Positions 34,139 through 46,221 of a stretch of 64,000 bases of DNA are shown piece by piece (the stretch's first letter is position 1; the number at the start of each line of letters is the position of its first letter). A model generated the notes under the pieces. The model saw nothing but the letters and a program-made list of their open reading frames with translations, was not told the origin of the DNA and made no database searches. Both the position numbers and the translations under genes were made by a program. Source of the stretch: Kuschelorhynchus macadamiae (taxonomy: Eukaryota; Arthropoda; Insecta; Coleoptera; Curculionidae); the NCBI GenBank assembly GCA_030620095.1, contig JAUTXW010004481.1, positions 5,001 through 69,000 on the forward strand, in the 5' to 3' direction.

Positions 34139-34318
34139 GTTGAAACGCAGCGTAGTTCTGGTTTTACACCAAACTCTCCAATCGTTGTAAACACCTCTCC
34201 CAGTTCCATAGGGTGGGGATTACGCAGCGCCAAAACCGATGTAACAGGAAGAAGTGAAAGTGGTGCCTACAACGATCGCAGAGTTTGGTGTAAAACCGAA
34301 ACTACACTGTATTTCAAC
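34139..34318. mobile_element. 180-bp foldback MITE
   Basis: Two arms of about 58 bp in inverted orientation: GTTGAAACGCAGCGTAGTT on the left against GTTGAAATACAGTGTAGTT on the right (complement), continuing through ggttttacaccaaactct. A central loop of about 60 bp contains ccagttccatagggtgggg. TA stands on both sides (34137-34138 and 34319-34320), as in Tc1/mariner-derived MITEs. Confidence 0.8.
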
Positions 34319-35960
34319 TAACTTGAATGCCACAGGAGTGAAAATAAATTATAAAATATGTTTACATTAAATAATTTTGCCAGTTTTTAAAAATTTTCCA
34401 CAAAACGATTCTTTTTGACATTTAATTTGTTTTAATAAAGTAAAGTGAACATATCCAATTGTTTGATACAATAACCGTCATTGTCTCAATAATTTTGTTC
34501 TTTTTCTGAAACAAGTGTGCAAATTCTGAAAACGCTAAAATCATTTCTTCAGTTTCCTTAAATAGCGTTGATTTAAAGTTTCAAGTTTTCGTAAAATGTT
34601 TTATAAATGATATATTCTTTTTTATTCAAAGGGTACTATGAACCGCATAGCACTACAAAAAAAAACTCAGTAAGAAATCTTGACTGCCCCAGTCTGTACA
34701 TTTTACATGACATTTCTCTGTTTTTACAATAATTGAAAAAAAACATTTCTTGGTTAGTTTCGTAAAACTATCCCCTCCCTAACCTCAGAGAGTTGGTTGT
34801 GAGTCTAATCTCAAATACTTCTAATGTATCCACTAATCGTAAATGCGTGATATGGGCATTCAATTCAACCTGGACAAAAAAATTCATTATTCTTTTTAAA
34901 AATCTTCTTTGGACAAAGTCATCTCGTTTTGTTATTTTCTACTTCTTTAAACACCGTTATAGCAAAGTTTACCGATTATAATATTCGTAAACTTTGGCTA
35001 TAGTTACATAGTCACCGTAATAGCACCCTAGATTATCATCCATCAGCTCAGAAAAAAAAAGAAAAAATTATAATTAAAAAAAAATTAGGAAATTTCATAG
35101 CTATTTTACTATTATATGCTTGGTTAGGGGGGAGTACGTTACGTTAAGTCATTATCATATAATCGGATTGATGCAGTTTAAGCAGAAATCGTGGACACTG
35201 AATTTTGAGTTAAAATTTAAACGAAAATCAAATATAGTATTTCTTTGTCATATTTTAATTAATATTTTGCCTGAACATTGCGGGAAGTATGTTATCCTTT
35301 TAGTGTTTAATTTAATTTAAAATATTCTATCCTGCAACATCATTTATATTTATATTTAGGAATAAATATCAGGAAAACGTTATCATTAGCCATGTTATTG
35401 TAAACTATCCTGGAACATAAATTCTTTTTAAAAAATTGGAGTTCTCAAGTAATAAAAATGTACTTTTAGGCGAAACGACGACGATAGCAAAAGGAGGGTC
35501 ATAAGATACAGAGGCGATATAGATATAAAAAAAGGTTGCTTTTTAGGTAGACCAACAACATTTCTATAATCAAAATTGCTATTACCTGTTACAGTCTGAA
35601 TATTTGATATTTACCTGACAGGTAGGACATATGGCGTCATTTTAAAGAACATACAGTGTCTGCAAGATGAAATGAAGGTAAGAAAATTTTTTTTTTTCAT
35701 TATGGTTCATGTTATAATGATAATAAAAACCCAGGTAGGACAAGAGTTTTGCTGTCAGGATAATTAAAAAATCAATTTTTGGAAATCGTTTACAAGTGAT
35801 AATACATCAACACAATACAGATGCTTGTGGAGAGCATTTAATACAATGTATGCGATATGAAATGAAAAACTTTCTGAGAAATGTATCTAAACTGCTCAAA
35901 CCATCCTGGACTAATCGGTGTACATACGTCAAAAAATACATTAGGTTGAATTTTCTAACT
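34319..35960. other. No gene recognised
   Basis: AT-rich. Short frames at 34793-34981 and 35120-35320 have no recognisable content. Confidence 0.4.
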
Positions 35961-35963
35961 ATA

Positions 35964-35999
35964 CACACACACACACACACACACCGACCCACACACATA

Positions 36000-36047
<48 letters not shown>
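35964..36047. repeat. (CA)n / (TA)n compound microsatellite
   Basis: CA repeats at 35964-35998, broken by cgaccc, followed by about 23 TA units at 36002-36047. Confidence 0.95.
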
Positions 36048-36051
<4 letters not shown>

Positions 36052-36164
36052 GTTATGGTTGTATAATTTATTAAATCTTGTAGTAAAAATTATCATGTTT
36101 ACCCCAAACTTAAACCGCTTCTGCTTGGCGGCAAAGCTGCTCGACTTTAGTCGTATATAGTTTA

Positions 36165-36206
36165 GTTTATTACTGAAATATATTTTAGTTTATTACTGAA
36201 ATAAGC
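36165..36206 (+). repeat. Two-copy direct repeat
   Basis: 'tagtttattactgaaatat' occurs twice in tandem with a unit of about 23 bp. No function is suggested. Confidence 0.6.
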
Positions 36207-36460
36207 GATTAATACTCATTTAAAACTTTTTTCGTTGTGTAGTAATCAATATTTTGTTTTCCTACGACCACTGACGAAACTGACAAAAAAGCACACTGGT
36301 AACTGAGCTTAAAACTGCTATATATTACACATGTGTTGAAATAGTTATTTACCTAATAAGTGCGGAAAGTGGTACTTTTCCCCAAGCGACGGCACCTAAT
36401 CCGTATTTTTATTATTTATTAAAGGTTCGTTAAAAAAAAAAAATTCAAAAAAAGTCTTCA

Positions 36461-36538
36461 CCTGAACGGAGAATCGAACACACATGCGCAACAAGCAAGC
36501 AGCAAAGTCAAGAACCCTACCATTGAGTCAGGAAGCTC
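36461..36538 (-). repeat. tRNA-like SINE head (minus)
   Basis: On the minus strand TGACTCAATGG (36530-36520) differs by one base from the A-box consensus and GTTCGATTC (36479-36471) matches the B box exactly. The arms do not fold as a good tRNA, so this is a tRNA-derived SINE or tRNA relic. A homopolymer-rich stretch follows at 36430-36450. Confidence 0.55.
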
Positions 36539-38027
36539 ACACTAAAGATTCTATAAAACTTATTCATTTAAACGACGAACCAATAGGAAGCACATTGAAA
36601 AATCTGTGTTGTAATTAGTATGACTTGGAGCGTATTTAAGGTCTAAAACCAGCGCAGTTTTGTCGGAAATTTTAAATCGAAGGAATTGGTTTTTGCCAAA
36701 ATGCCAATTATCTACAAAAGTAAAAAATAATATGACTTCTGTTGTTGTGCATGCAAAAACTTAAAATTCCCTTCTTTTGTAACCATACCAACATGTTTAT
36801 ACAAAAAAATGACGAGGGGAAGAGCAATTCCTTTTCAGGATAATTTCCTGTAGATTGACTTCACTATATACAACCTGAGTGAACATTTGTCTTATCGGAT
36901 TAACTAAGCACTAGCATATTTGTGTAGCGGAGAAAAGTTTGACTAATATCCTTCAACGAAATCTCATTTTGTCACTTGTGTAACATATCTAGTTTGATGA
37001 AGAGAATATTTAGGAGACTATTAAGGTATCTAAAATTTTTGGTCAAATAACAGAATATATGATATTGCTCAAGCAAGATTTTTGAAAAGAATAATACATA
37101 CTTCTGAAATGAAATGTCGATTATATATTATAAATCTCAATAAACCACTCTTTTGTGGATGGGTGGATAAGTATAGCGGCTGGGATTAAGCTTGCAATCA
37201 ATTCCATGTGGTGATATCAGGTGTTGTTTTAAGAAGGCAATACATATTCGTAAATACTAGCACATAAAATGACTTTTTCAATAAATGTAGACACAGTGAA
37301 ATAATAAATACACTTCGTAGGCTGTTTTATTACCAAGTTTTTTTTGGTGGTTTCATACGGTTAACAGTGGCTTTTAAGCTTTACCCACAATAAATAAGAT
37401 CTTTTTTTATGACTGCTATGAAAAATATCAGAAATTACATAACCAGCTAAATCTGAAAATAACCAATTTCCCATACCGTGGGAAATCATTTCCAAAGACT
37501 CAAATTGGTTCATCATTGATCAGTTCCCGTGGTTAAATACAGTCTTCTCATACTTTATACCTACATTGACATATGACGGTTGATCGGTTACAATTTGTTT
37601 GTATTTTTATTCTACTTTTCAATATCAATGTGTAAAAACTGGAGAGTAACAGTAAATTCAAGTGCAGTTGTAGAAAACGGACAATGTATAACACGTTTGA
37701 AAATAACTTTTTCTATTTTCAAATTATAAAGACGCCTTTTCGATATGCAAAGTAAAGCCGAATGGGCCCTCTTTTCGACAATACTTTTGTTTTCTTTATT
37801 AGGTTGGCAATGCTAAGTCATGGCCACCATGAAACCGTCTCAAATTTGAAAAACAAAAATGATATGCATGTAATTGTCACTTTTGAAATGCATTGTCACC
37901 AACTTAAAAATGTTCAACAGTAAATATGTTTTTAAAGATAATGCTTTTTTAACTGTGTAACCAAACTGTCAAACTGTACTATTAAGATAGCCCGAAAGCT
38001 TTCTCGGCTGTGGTAAATTGAAAAATC
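36539..38027. other. No gene recognised
   Basis: AT-rich sequence with no clear coding or repeat signal. Confidence 0.4.
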
Positions 38028-38067
38028 ATGGTTCTTGTGATTAGATCGTGTCAAAATGGAATCATTT

Positions 38068-38108
38068 TTCGACGTTTCGCCTTCGATTGCACGAGGCATC
38101 ATCAGGGA
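38068..38108 (-). ncRNA. Hammerhead-like motif in PLE 3' arm
   Basis: The minus strand has CTGATGA, a short stem II (GCCT / AGGC), GAAAC and GTC. Core bases are intact, but only one stem I pair is visible next to the cleavage site, so activity is doubtful. Confidence 0.45.
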
Positions 38109-38211
38109 TCTTTACTTCACGAGATCGGAACACTGAATGAGTTCGGAGAGACCTAGGCCGACTATTTATGGTACATGACATGTATATGACATGTCCAGTG
38201 GAATGTTGGTG

Positions 38212-38440
38212 TTAAGATATAGCAGACTGTACAATTTGTTTCTTTCTAATATATTGTTCATGTTCTTTAAACCTAGTCGATATGGATTGTCTAGTTTCTC
38301 CAACATAGACATCACTACAGGAACAAGGAATTGCATATATTCCTTCCATTTGGAAAGAAATAATGTCCTTAGACGATCGCAAACGTTGTCCAATTTTCTT
38401 GTGTGTGTTAAAGATTATACGTATGTTGGACCAGTGAAGT
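38212..38440 (-). pseudogene. PLE GIY-YIG endonuclease fragment
   Basis: A frame of about 75 codons without stops, ending at the TAA at 38212-38214. It contains a basic linker (QRLRSSKDII), then GIYAIPCSC, VYVGETRQS and RFKEHE: the GIY and YVG strands and the conserved Arg/Glu region of the GIY-YIG domain at the C-terminus of Penelope-like reverse transcriptases. The domain nicks target DNA for insertion. Lacking RT, the fragment is dead. Confidence 0.9.
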
Positions 38441-38487
38441 AACCTTGCGATCTTGTCATTCAGTGTTCCGATCTCGTGAAGTAAAGA

Positions 38488-38528
38488 TCCCTGAAGATGT
38501 CACGTACAATCGAAGGCGAAACGTCGAA
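38488..38528 (+). ncRNA. Hammerhead-like motif in inverted PLE 5' arm
   Basis: CTGAAGA (38491-38497), then GAAAC (38518-38522) and GTC. The core consensus is kept (variable base A), but stem II is disrupted relative to the other arm. Confidence 0.35.
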
Positions 38529-38570
38529 AAGTAATTCCATTTTGACACGGTTTAATCCCAAGAACCATGA

Positions 38571-39454
38571 TTTCTTATTTGTACCATTAAGAATTAAAAA
38601 AAAATAATAATATTAAGATTTTGTAAAAATAATTAAAATTCAAAACTTAGGGTTGTTTGCGAAAACCATAAAAAGGGATTCTAGAGGTTTCGGATTTCGC
38701 ACAGTTGTTACAGAAGCATTACCAAGACATACAGCGTTAATTATTTTTCTCAAAGTAAATTTTTTTAAGAAATCATACGTTATATTTTCTGTCATACAGC
38801 CAGAATAATAAAAAAAATCAAAAATTTAAAAAAAGTAATAATAATTGCGTCCGCCAGGATTGCTTAAGACAATTACTATTATTATTTTTATTCTATATGA
38901 AAGATAAAAGTGTTCGGGGATATTTGTCTATAACATAACTTATAACAGATTTAGGGCGGATACAGCCATTATTTCCTCTTGCCCTAAACTAACAAAATTA
39001 AATGTTTATTAGATTCTCACTCTAAATATTTTATAGAACATAAAACTTTTAGCATTTATTGCAGTAAAATAGAACTTTTTTGTCATTTGTCAAAATGTAA
39101 ACACTTCTTTGATTTCGTTTTCAATACTGAAATTCCTGTATTCTGAATCGTATTTGTTTTTAAAAAAAATTTTCTTATTAGGTCTGAGGTCCTTTGATCA
39201 GTGAAGATATTTATTGATTGACTGATTTACTTTTTAAAAATTTATCTGAAATTTTCTTTATCATGCTTCATAGTATATTATTTTTATATTCATTTATTTT
39301 TTTTAATTGTTGTTTATATGTACATTTCTTTTGAGTAACTTTTATTTATTTTTTCAGACGTTACTTTTTTTGACTTTAAAATAATAAGATTCTGTTTACA
39401 TTGATCAAACAAAGGTGTCATTACGAGTAAATGCGTTTACCGATCTTTATTTAG
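38571..39454. other. No gene recognised
   Basis: AT-rich DNA with no recognisable gene or repeat. Confidence 0.4.
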
Positions 39455-39960
39455 TTTTAATATCTAAAATTTTTGCTGTTACTAAAATTATACCAAAATC
39501 CTACTACTTGTAGTAGATTTCAAAACAGTCAAAGTTATATGACATAAGGGAATGGCAAAACATGTTTTTTTTATTTTTTACTTTTTATACGAATCATTAT
39601 ATTTAAACAAACACGAATAAAAATAATTAGTTTTAATATCTAAAATGTTTGCAAATTGTAAAATAAAGACTTTTATGATAAGTTTTGTGAAATATTTACA
39701 AATTTTCATCCATGAAATTTCAAAACACGTCAAATGTTATATGATTTTTTTTCTGATTTCATCATGTTTTGTTTTATCTTTATCACTTTTTATACGAATA
39801 AGATTCGAAATGATTTAAACAAACACGAATAAAAATAAAAGCATAACTTCGTGTTTGATATCTAAACATTAGGCTAAATTTAAAATAAATTTGCATTTGA
39901 ATAAGTTTTTTCGAAATATTTCAAATTTTCATCCATGAAATTGTGCTAACACACTAAAAT
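39455..39960 (+). repeat. Degenerate tandem repeat, unit about 200 bp
   Basis: Blocks recur in order: 'aatatctaaaat', 'tgaaattt...aaac', 'atatgac/tt', 'catgtttt', 'actttttatacgaat', 'aaacaaacacgaataaaaa'. The last occurs near 39610 and 39820, about 210 bp apart. The copies are diverged. Confidence 0.6.
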
Positions 39961-40018
39961 TAGATCAAACGATCTCTAAAAGTAATACTAACAAATTCGG
40001 AGAAAAATCGCATATACC

Positions 40019-42004
40019 GGGTGGCTATGGAATTATTACTTTCGGAATATCTCCGTTACCAGAGAACTGAGAAAATGAAATTTGGAGTCTTTTCATAATG
40101 GCAAAAGTTAAAATTTGAGCCTACTGATATGTCAAAGCTAACTTACCGTTAAGCCGGAAGTCTTATCAATTATGCTATTTTAAATATCGACCACATTTTT
40201 TTTCATGATATTCAGCATTAAACTCCCTTCTAATGACGTATCAAAGAACTTTTACTAAATAGGCTGTGGAAGCAAAGGTAAAAACGAAAATGCGCAAAGT
40301 AAACTATAGAAATTATTCGCTACCTGATAAAAATTGTTATTGTTATAAAATTGTGTGCCCATCTGTCAGTTTTACAACACAGAAAATAAAATGGAAATAT
40401 TTTTAAATATCAAATACTCAGTAGGTCAAGTAGCAACACCACTTTTTTTTTCTTTTCGTGAAATTTTTCTGATATATGAATATATAAAAAATATTTTTTT
40501 ACAATTCACTCAGCAATGGATTTTGGAAGAAAAATCAAAGCAAAAAGTAGACAATGACAATCATAAGTTACTGGATAATAATTGCTATTATCAAAATTTG
40601 TTTTTATTTGATATGTCACGCTTTGGAAAATTTAAATAGAAACGTCTAATTTTTTTGATTGCACTATTTAACAAATCTTTTCTTTCTAATTTTTTTTATA
40701 ATAAAAATATTCGAAAAATAAACATAATTTTATTCTCAAAATTACAGTAAAACAAAATATTTCACTGAATAGGATGTGGAAGTAAAAAAAAGATATATTT
40801 AAATCAATTTTCAAAGTGCATTTCCCAATTTCAATGCACTTATTTACTCGGATAATATATTCACGTAAAACACAGAATGTCAGATCAGGTGGCCTTTATG
40901 GCCACCTGACTGGGCAATGGGTAGCTGTTAGTTTATCTGCAAATTTATTTTCTAGTGATTTCAAACAAGCTTAATAATTTAACTAGTATACCAAGGATCT
41001 AAATTCAAGCAAATTACCGTGTATTATCCCTGCTAAATAATCCATTATTCATAAATCTTGATTATTCAGTAATGAAATTGAAATATTCTAGTCGCTCTTT
41101 TACCATTATTTTGATATAAGTTTTGATGCAATGAATACTTGCACGATTTGAAACAAATATAGTTTAAACTTTTCCTAGAAGAGGCCTTGCTTATTCCTAA
41201 TGACTACTTTGCCTTGATGAAATTGTGCTATCATGTTGTACTAAAGCTAAAATATTAATTTCAGTACCATCGTTTATAACAAATCTTTCTTGGTCATCTT
41301 GAACCTCAGGCTTAGTTCTTAGTTTTGTTTAGGCTATTAGATTCTCTCTAAATACAATCGCTCTGAGCATAAAAGTTTTTAAAGACACCATAAATAAGGA
41401 GCATGTCAATTTTTGTTCATTTCGCAGCATTTTCAAAATTTACAGCTTATTGAATTTTTAAACGTTTTGAAAATTATTAAAACAGATACCTATAAAAAAC
41501 AATGACAGCTCTATGGCCTTGTTTTAATTAATGGAAAGAGCATTTAATAAACCTATTGATTGTTTAACATTTTAAATTATTGTCAGTTTTATTTTTTAAA
41601 GCATGTTGCAAAGCTGACAGAAGGGAATACAATTTTATAACAGTAGCAATTGTTATAAAGAAACTTATGGTTTCCTGCTTTTTTCATTTTTACCTTTGAT
41701 CCACAGCCTACTTAATGAATGAAATGAAAATGAAAAAATAAAATTTGTAAGCTGTTTTTTAACCAATATTAACTTGTGATACGTCATTAGGAAGGGAATT
41801 TAATGATAACTATCATAAAAACGAAAAAATGTGGTTGGTATTTTAAACAAGTTGGTGTAACTTCAGGTTAAATCTGAAGCTTTCACATATCAATATATCG
41901 ATATTGTTGCTTTTATGTCATTATAACAACGCTTCAAATTTCATTAGCCTACCTTTTCTAGTAACGGAGATATATTCCGTAAACAATAGTTCCATATATC
42001 CCGG
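40019..42004. mobile_element. 2-kb foldback DNA element with about 370-bp inverted ends
   Basis: The ends are CCGGGTGGCTATGGAATTAT and, complemented, CCGGGATATATGGAACTATT. Matching continues through 'cggaatatctccgttac', 'atgaaatttg', 'aaactcccttctaatgacgt', 'aggctgtgg' and 'ttgttataaaattgt', to about 40385 on the left and 41600 on the right. No clear target duplication is seen. The frame at 40355-40639 starts inside the arm and has no transposase motif. Superfamily unknown. Confidence 0.8.
40885..40909. repeat. Perfect 10-bp palindrome
   Basis: tcaggtggcc-tttat-ggccacctga, in the middle of the foldback element. GC-rich against an AT-rich background. Confidence 0.85.
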
Positions 42005-43579
42005 AATATCTTACATAATATAAATACCTATGACTCGGAATGCATTTCTATCAAATGCTAATTATTAAGAATTACTTGCAAAAATCATTAATATTCTCGT
42101 GTTCCTTAAAATTATTAAATTATCTTCAAATGACTATAGATACGTTAGTTTGTTACTTGCCCAGCCCCGTTGGACAAAAAAGTAGTCGTATTTTGTTTAG
42201 GTAAGGTTTGACATTTTACACTCGCTAGGGAGGCAACAAGATTTGAGATCAACTTTAATTTGTCCATATTCTAAATTTCTAAAATATTCCACATCTTTGA
42301 TGATAGGCTTCTCTAGCTTTTTCAGTGTTGTTTTCAATTATTCCTGTTTCGCTTATCCGATAAATCTCTTTGGCAACTAGCAGTCAATTCACTGGAGAGT
42401 TTTTGTTTCAATCCTGAAAATGTTTGTCAAAGTTGAAACTTTATTAAAACAAAAAAAACTAAAAGACAGTTAAATAAAAAGAAGTTAAGACATTATAAAC
42501 TAGGTACCAAATAAATTATGTGTTATAAATACAATTAAAATGAATAATAATTTTGAAACAAATTTTAAGCAATCATTGAGTTATGTTTAAAATAATGGAT
42601 GTGGCCAAGCCACAGTTTAAAGAATTTTAACTGTGGCCAAGCGCTGTTCACGTTTAGACCGTGTTGGTGATAAATCGAGAACTTATGTTTCAATATTTTT
42701 TTATTCTGTTTATACGTTTATTATCACGTTCCTTCTAGACATCTAGATTACTTCGACATTGTTACGATATCAAATTAGCACTGAACTCTAGCTCTATTAA
42801 TACTAAAGTTGAACTGTTATTCAGTTATGTTAACATCTATTTTTTAGGCACCAGAAAATGAAGTTAACCTGGTAATTCTATTAGCGGTTTGATGTATTTG
42901 CTCTAGTATGCATAATAGGCACCTAGAATTTATAGGTCTAAAATATAACGTCTATAAGGTAAGAAGACTAGTAATTTGTTGATAAATTTATAAAAAAGAT
43001 ATTTTACAAAAGAACAATACATTTTGACTAATACCAAATAATTGTCCTATAGATATAAGAATATGCTTTTGTAAGGGCGACTAATTAGCGTAGATACCGT
43101 TAGGACGTGTTCAGTGAGTGCTACCAAAATTGCATTAAAATTGCGACGAAAGATTTAAGTTTATAGATAGGAACCCATCACTATGAAGCTATAGAAAGTA
43201 AGTCACCCGTTTGAAGTAAGGTTTTCTCGTCTAAAGATACCCTGGCCAAGAAAGATATTATTACCATATCAACTCAAATTTGCAAGAAAACATTTTGTTC
43301 CTGTTAAAAATAGTATCTTTGCAATGTATGTATGTGTATGGGGTCCTTATTGATAATTTGTCAACCCCAATAATGCTCTATTTTTAGGAGAGAAAAATAG
43401 TTAATGCAATAGCTGCAGGGATGATTACTTAGTTTTCAGAAAATTAATATTTATTTATACAGAATCTATAAAAAATGTGTACCCAACCCAACTTATATTA
43501 TTTAAATGGAACTCTCTGTATATTATATGCTTACTAAGTGGATCTCTTCTTGGTTATTAAAAATATAGTATTTATAATA
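42005..43579. other. No gene recognised
   Basis: AT-rich unique-looking sequence. A small inverted repeat at 42609-42617 and 42629-42637 (gccacagtt / aactgtggc) overlaps a gtggccaagc direct repeat. Confidence 0.4.
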
Positions 43580-43906
43580 TGTACGCGAAGAAAAGCGGTA
43601 TTTAAAGACAAGGAATATCGAGAATAGAAATGATAACCAGAAGAGTCCCCAAAATTCAATGTCTTACCTTACTGACGGGATAATGAGCACACACAGTCGG
43701 AACGTCTTGATTCGTTCTCTCTCTCTCTCTCTCTGGAGAACGACTAGCGACTCAGTACCTTACCAGAGTCGCGCGGTTGGGTTTGAACACCGAATTTAGA
43801 GGCAATGATACGCGCAAATTTGCAAATGAAAATTAAAAGTCAATGTTTTAATTTAGAATTAAATTACAAGTTTAGAAATTAAATTAGATATGGTCATTCC
43901 TAAACA
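43580..43906 (-). repeat. 3' LTR of BEL element B
   Basis: 327 bp, near-identical to the copy at 49471-49815. Includes a (CT)n run near 43720 (GA on the coding strand). Just inside it on the minus strand, ggtgggcggta forms a purine-rich tract suited to priming plus-strand synthesis. Confidence 0.93.
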
Positions 43907-44055
43907 TACCGCCCACCAAAATACAGTAATGTATTTTATTAATTACAACGATATATATGACAGAAAATAAAATTATATTATTAAATACTATTTCCCAAAT
44001 TCCTGGGGACACATACAATACACATATATGTAGCAAGAACTAAAAGTACAAGATA

Positions 44056-45027
44056 CTAATTTTGTTGCTGCAAAGGCAGTGGGCACAATTTAACAACTGG
44101 CCTCTTAACAAATCCGTTTGCAGTCTTTAATGTGACTACACGAATAATGTTATCTGAACCGGGGTGGATTTCACAAACTCTCCCCAACGGCCACTTTAAT
44201 GGAGGTTGATTCTCATCTTTAATGACTACAAGGGTACCTGTTTTGATAAGATTAGAATATTCAGTCCATTTGCTTCGCTGAAGTAAATTATGCAAATATT
44301 CTCGGATTCTTTGCCTCCAAAAGTCCTGGTGCATTCGAATTAAAAGTTGCCATCGATTTAGGCGATTAATATTTAGAGTTGTAAGGTCGGAATCAGGGAT
44401 TGTAGATAATGTAGCCAGAGTCAGGAAATGGCCGGGACTTAAAGCTGTTAAGTCGTTACGGTCCGAACTTAAGTCATAGAGAGGACGTGAGTTTAGAAGC
44501 GCCTCAATTTGTATGAGGACTGTGTTAAGCTCCTCATAGGTGAGGATCTGTTTTCCAATCACGCGAGAAAGATGAGTTTTAACACTTTTGATCCCCGCCT
44601 CTCATAAACCTCCAAAATGTGGAGCTGAAGGGGGGTTAAACCGCCCTTTGATGTTCTCCTCTAAAAGTGCTTTGGAGAAAATTTCTTTAAGATATTTAGC
44701 AGCACCAATAAAATTAGTGCCGCAATCACTGTGGATCTTGGTTACTTTACCTCTTCTAGCTATAAATCGCCGCAGAGAAGCTAGAAAGGCCTCTGTGGTC
44801 AAATTGGAAACCAATTCAACATGCAGAGCTTTGGTTACACAACAAACGAAAAGACAGATATACGCCTTCTGCGTTTTAGCACCACGATGCTTACTTAATT
44901 TTATAAGGTAGGGTCCTCCGAAATCTACTTCTACGCACTGAAAAGCTTTTAGCTGGTTTACGCGGAAACTTGGCAGTTCGCTCATCTTAGGTTGACTAGG
45001 GACAGGTTTGCATCTTGCATTTGACAC
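44056..45027 (-). pseudogene. BEL element B: integrase core and DUF5641
   Basis: The integrase core reads VEVDFGGP (first Asp), KIHSDCGTNFIGA (second Asp) and HFGGL, then a TGA at 44600-44598 where the family has Trp, immediately before the catalytic Glu (EAGIK follows). The frame then continues through LNSRPLYDLSSD into the C-terminal DUF5641 domain (WPLGRVCEIHPGSD, KLCPLP) and stops at 44056. A single G-to-A change thus separates the catalytic Glu from the rest. Confidence 0.9.
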
Positions 45028-46220
45028 ATGAAGACAGACAGTGTCGAATAGCTCGTTTAGGTGACATAATCCAAAAATGTTGCAGGAGTAAGTAATGTAA
45101 AGTTAGATGACCTGGATGCAGATAAGTATCATGAAAATGTGTGATAATTAATTCAGTAAGACGGTGGTGACTTGGAAGTAGTGCTGGATGTTTTTGTTCG
45201 AATGGTATATTTGCATGTAATAAACGTCCGCCCACCCTGAGAACACCCGAGTGATCTAAAAAGGGACAAAGTTTCTGTAGAGGTTTTGAGGGTAGACGTT
45301 TTGACAATATTTGCTTAATATCGTTGGCAAACACCTTATTTTGAACATATTTAACTAAACAAATCAATGATGCCTGAAGCTCTTGAATTGAGATACACGT
45401 TTTGGGAATTTCAGGTTCAACATTCACTTTACGATGTACGAATAGTAATAGATATGACATAATTCGCTGTATTTTTAAGAGAGAGGAATATTTTTCTAAC
45501 AATATATCAATGGAAGTTGGCTGATTTAATGATACTAATGTTGTAACACGCTGCTCAGAATCTACTATTGAACTTTCAGAGATTATATCCGAGTGGATAG
45601 GAAAATCAGAAAAGGGTTTTAAAAGCCATTCGGGGCCCTGCCACCATAACCGATGCTCAAGAAGCTGAGATGGTAATAAACCCCGTGACGCTGCATCAGC
45701 TGGATTGGAACCTGAAGACACATAATACCAACAATGAGCTGGTACAAGATCTTGAATTTTACTAACACGGTTAGCCACAAATGTATTCCATTTATGGGGT
45801 GAGGCTTTGATCCAGGCCAAGGCAACAGAAGAATCTGAATATGCATATATTTTGAAAATGACAAATCTGAGTAGGCAGTAATCACAGAATTTATTAAGTG
45901 AGACAACAGCAGCGTCGCACATAGCTCTAAACGAGGAAGAGATATTCGCTTCAATGGTGAAACTTTAGACTTACCACAGATTAGATTTACTGTAGGATGA
46001 TCAGAATTATCTAGAATACGAAAATAAACTACAGCTGCGTAGCCTACTTCAGAAGCATCCCCGAAACCATGAATTTCAATACAAGACGAATTATCTGTAA
46101 GTACACGACAATTAAGTTTAATCGAGGAAATTAATTTTAATTCGCTCTAAAACTGAATCCAGAGTTTAACAATATTATCAGGAGGATTTTCATCCCAACC
46201 TATACCATGACACCACAAAT
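44996..46220 (-). pseudogene. BEL element B: RNase H and integrase zinc-finger region
   Basis: RNase H begins near 46110 (IEIHGFGDASEVGYAAVVYF) after an in-frame stop near 46150. PLKRISLPRLELCA carries the catalytic Glu. A frameshift near 45870 leads to YSDSSVALAWIK (catalytic Asp). Then NPADAASRG, the linker and the integrase HHCC finger (HPALLPSHHRL, HPGHLTLHYLL, CVKCK). The last codons overlap the next frame at about 45010, where another shift lies. Confidence 0.88.
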
Positions 46221-46221
46221 T

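Larger units (their letters stand above)
38028..38570 (-). mobile_element. Penelope-like element fragment in inverted terminal repeats
   Basis: Arms of about 110 bp in inverted orientation (38028-38137 and 38456-38569) share 'cattcagtgttccgatctcg', 'gaagtaaagatcc' and 'aatcgaaggcgaaacgtcg'. Between them the minus strand encodes a GIY-YIG endonuclease piece. Each arm carries a hammerhead-like core, as terminal repeats of Penelope-like elements do. The reverse transcriptase is absent, so the copy is 5'-truncated. Confidence 0.85.

Noticed and set aside
38191..38442. 83-codon plus-strand frame in the Penelope-like fragment
   Set aside because: The opposite strand encodes the GIY-YIG domain in a frame without stops; the plus frame is a shadow.
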